Positions 13,304-14,093 of a stretch of 14,093 bases of DNA are shown here, in pieces. Position 1 is the stretch's first letter, and each line of letters opens with the position of its first letter. The DNA is taken from positions 1 to 14,093 of the forward strand of contig DASWYB010000067.1 in the NCBI GenBank assembly GCA_036405195.1. The letters run 5' to 3'. Below the pieces are notes generated by a model. That model was given only the letters and a program-made list of their open reading frames with translations, had not been told where the DNA came from and made no database searches. This DNA comes from DASWYB01 sp036405195. Its GTDB lineage: Bacteria > Patescibacteriota > UBA1384 > 2-12-FULL-50-11 > DASWYB01. The position numbers and the translations under genes are program-made.

Positions 13304-13314
13304 TCTTGACATAG

Positions 13315-13336
13315 AAAAAAACCATCTTGCGATGGG
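13315..13336 (-). terminator. tRNA-Val terminator
   Basis: Minus strand CCATC-GCAA-GATGG followed by seven T (13315-13321), nine bases after the tRNA-Val CCA end. The same GCAA-loop design is used at 822-842. Confidence 0.85.
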
Positions 13337-13345
13337 CTTTTTCCG

Positions 13346-13421
13346 TGGTGGAGATGGGAGGATTTGAACCTCCGACTTCTTCGATGTGAACGAAGCACTC
13401 TGGCCACTGAGTTACACCTCC
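13346..13421 (-). tRNA. tRNA-Val (anticodon CAC)
   Basis: Minus-strand cloverleaf: acceptor GGAGGTG (13415-13421) with CATCTCC (13350-13356, one G-U pair), D arm ACTC/GAGT, anticodon stem CTTCG/CGAAG with loop TTCACAT and CAC at 13386-13388, T arm GGAGG-TTCAAAT-CCTCC, discriminator A and an encoded CCA (13346-13348). A TATAAT at 13436-13441 lies at the right distance to be its own -10, without a clear -35. Confidence 0.95.
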
Positions 13422-13435
13422 ATAAAGATTAACCT

Positions 13436-13480
13436 ATTATAAACCAGATGGGTACTCCGTTTTGTGAAGCATTCATCTGG
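13436..13480 (-). promoter_or_regulatory. tRNA-Leu/tRNA-Val spacer: inverted repeat plus -10
   Basis: Minus strand CCAGATG (13474-13480, its first three bases being the CCA end of tRNA-Leu) can pair with CATCTGG (13444-13450) across a 23-base loop, and is followed by TTTATAAT. The T-rich tract is a weak terminator and contains a perfect TATAAT (13436-13441) that could start tRNA-Val about eight bases downstream. The hairpin would tie up the tRNA-Leu 3' end before processing. Confidence 0.4.
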
Positions 13481-13561
13481 TGCCGAGGAGAGGACTCGAA
13501 CCTCCACGCCTTGCGGCGCCAGCTCCTAAGGCTGGTGCGTCTACCATTTCGCCACCTCGGC
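13478..13561 (-). tRNA. tRNA-Leu (anticodon UAG)
   Basis: An 84-base class II tRNA on the minus strand: acceptor GCCGAGG (13555-13561) with CCTCGGC (13482-13488), anticodon stem CCAGC/GCTGG with loop CTTAGGA and TAG at 13526-13528, a long variable arm (CGCCGCAAGGCG), T arm with GGTTCGAGTCC, discriminator A and encoded CCA (13478-13480). Confidence 0.96.
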
Positions 13562-13588
13562 ATGTCCAACCTGTAATGTCTTATACGG

Positions 13589-13617
13589 TTGACACAAACG
13601 TATTATATCAGTAAAAT
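13589..13617 (+). promoter_or_regulatory. Promoter of the 43-codon unit
   Basis: Perfect TTGACA (13589-13594), 17-bp spacer, TAAAAT (13612-13617), then exactly six bases to an ATG at 13624. It overlaps, in the opposite direction, the predicted tRNA-Leu promoter at 13602-13610. Confidence 0.75.
13602..13610 (-). promoter_or_regulatory. tRNA-Leu extended -10 promoter
   Basis: Minus strand TGATATAAT is a consensus extended -10; CAGACA at 17-bp spacing (13625-13630) matches four of six -35 positions. The start near 13595 gives a 34-base leader. The -10 lies in the spacer of the plus-strand promoter, so the two cannot easily fire together. Confidence 0.6.
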
Positions 13618-13623
13618 TTATAA

Positions 13624-13755
13624 ATGTCTGCTTACGGCAGTAAGCATATTGTGACTCGCGCGCTAGAGTATTTGACTCCTTCATATGGACGCATATGGAG
13701 ACCAAAAGGAAACCGCTACGCCCAACCGGTGGGACATAGCGGTTTTCTGTTTTAA
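13624..13755 (+). CDS. Possible 43-residue leaderless small protein, or a small RNA
   Basis: An ATG placed exactly where the promoter at 13589-13617 predicts the first transcribed base opens a 43-codon frame that begins MSAYGSKHIVTRALEYL, continues through a basic, Tyr/Trp-containing middle and ends HSGFLF with TAA at 13753-13755. The composition is plausible for a small basic protein; I recognise no family. Against it, the last 16 codons lie in the terminator hairpin, and a seven-bp hairpin (TGCTTAC, GGCA loop, GTAAGCA, 13629-13646) sits five bases from the 5' end, a layout typical of small RNAs. Both readings share the same transcript of about 125 bases. CATATGGA occurs twice, ten bases apart, at about 13682-13699. 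Confidence 0.4.
   Translation: MSAYGSKHIVTRALEYLTPSYGRIWRPKGNRYAQPVGHSGFLF
13708..13753 (+). terminator. Terminator of the 43-codon unit
   Basis: GGAAACCGCTA (13708-13718) pairs with TAGCGGTTTTC (13737-13747, one G-U pair); an inner CCCA/TGGG helix extends it. It is followed by TGTTTT on the plus strand. Confidence 0.8.
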
Positions 13756-13786
13756 AAAAGAGGAGCCGCGCAGAGGACTGCGCGGC
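13754..13786 (-). terminator. Terminator of the partial right-edge gene
   Basis: Minus strand GCCGCGCAG (13778-13786), TCCT loop, CTGCGCGGC (13765-13773): nine perfect bp, then CTCC and TCTTTTTT (13754-13759 are six A on the plus strand). It follows the stop codon at 13811-13813 by about 25 bases and abuts the plus-strand terminator back to back. Confidence 0.85.
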
Positions 13787-13810
13787 GTGATCTCAGATAG
13801 AGAGGGAGGA

Positions 13811-14092
13811 TCAGATTCGATCCGTCCAGTGTGAGCCCGGCTCTTCTTCTGTCACGACTCGCACGGGGGGTGTCGGTACTGGTCGCGGAGTTTGCGCCAC
13901 GGGTGGCGCTATGGCAGCGGGTCTTGCGGGGGAAGCTTCGTGCCTCGTAGCACCTACTTCCGTCAGTTGAGCGGTTTCTTCGTCGACGTCGATTACCCAT
14001 CTCCCCCGAGAGCTCGGGATATGGGCCGGTACGACTCGGCACAGATTGCATTGTCCCCCTACACACTGATGCCCCGAACTCAGTATTGCCTG
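13811..14092 (-). CDS. Partial gene: 3' end of an unrecognised protein with Cys cluster and Pro-rich tail
   Basis: An open frame enters from the right edge with no start in the window and runs 93 codons to TGA (13811-13813). It has CVGGQCNLC (three cysteines, C-x4-C-x2-C), then VPAHIPSSRGRWVIDVDEE, an acidic/Ala segment, a Pro-rich linker (PPVAQTPRPVPTPPVRVV) and an acidic end with HWTDRI. The correct terminator spacing and sensible composition support this frame. A different minus-strand frame over the same bases gives an Arg-rich product and is rejected. The Cys cluster could bind metal with further ligands outside the window; not proven. The region looks GC-richer than the central genes, like the gene at 54-569. 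Confidence 0.65.
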   Translation of the reverse strand, partial: QAILSSGHQCVGGQCNLCRVVPAHIPSSRGRWVIDVDEETAQLTEVGATRHEASPARPAAIAPPVAQTPRPVPTPPVRVVTEEEPGSHWTDRI

Positions 14093-14093
14093 T

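Noticed and set aside
13752..14066. Minus-strand open frame with an Arg-rich product
   Set aside because: It begins at a GTG, reads through the strong terminator hairpin and gives an unlikely composition; the frame ending at 13811 is better.
1..14093. CRISPR arrays, insertion sequences, CIRCE elements
   Set aside because: No regularly spaced repeats, no transposase and no TTAGCACTC/GAGTGCTAA pair were found.

Overview
This is a compact bacterial chromosome segment that uses the standard bacterial code: TGA ends ruvC, TAG ends dnaJ and the methyltransferase gene, and TAA ends most of the rest. Minimal gene versions (a DnaJ without zinc finger, a ComEC split from its metallo-beta-lactamase part, a 140-residue ComEA), tight or overlapping gene junctions and many genes without a Shine-Dalgarno sequence (SD) suggest a reduced-genome lineage such as the Candidate Phyla Radiation (Patescibacteria). 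That placement is inference; no 16S rRNA gene is present.

Left part (1-5356), almost all read on the minus strand: an unrecognised 171-residue protein behind a strong promoter and a long structured leader; tRNA-Lys(UUU) followed by a second damaged copy of its 3' end plus terminator; a multi-pass membrane protein; then the chaperone set dnaJ, dnaK, grpE. These read grpE, dnaK, dnaJ in the direction of transcription, with a terminator after grpE, a separate dnaK promoter holding an 18-bp inverted repeat, and a GC-rich structured gap before dnaJ. Facing dnaJ on the plus strand is a short promoter-to-terminator unit (about 1896-2008) with no gene in it, the best candidate for an unknown small RNA.

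Middle (5414-12730), all plus strand: comEC, a separate exported metallo-beta-lactamase protein, yebC, ruvC, ruvA, recG, comEA and a SAM-dependent methyltransferase. This joins DNA uptake (ComEA, ComEC and its detached nuclease-like domain) with recombination and Holliday-junction processing (RuvA, RuvC, RecG); ruvB is not in the window. ruvC appears to start at an ATC codon behind a near-perfect SD. Several genes (grpE, comEC, yebC, comEA, the 184-residue minus-strand gene) have a -10 element only 6-9 bases before the start codon, implying leaderless or nearly leaderless mRNAs.

Right part (12714-14093): an unrecognised minus-strand gene, tRNA-Val(CAC) and tRNA-Leu(UAG) on the minus strand, a divergent short plus-strand transcription unit (43-codon leaderless ORF or structured small RNA), and the 3' end of another minus-strand gene running off the right edge.
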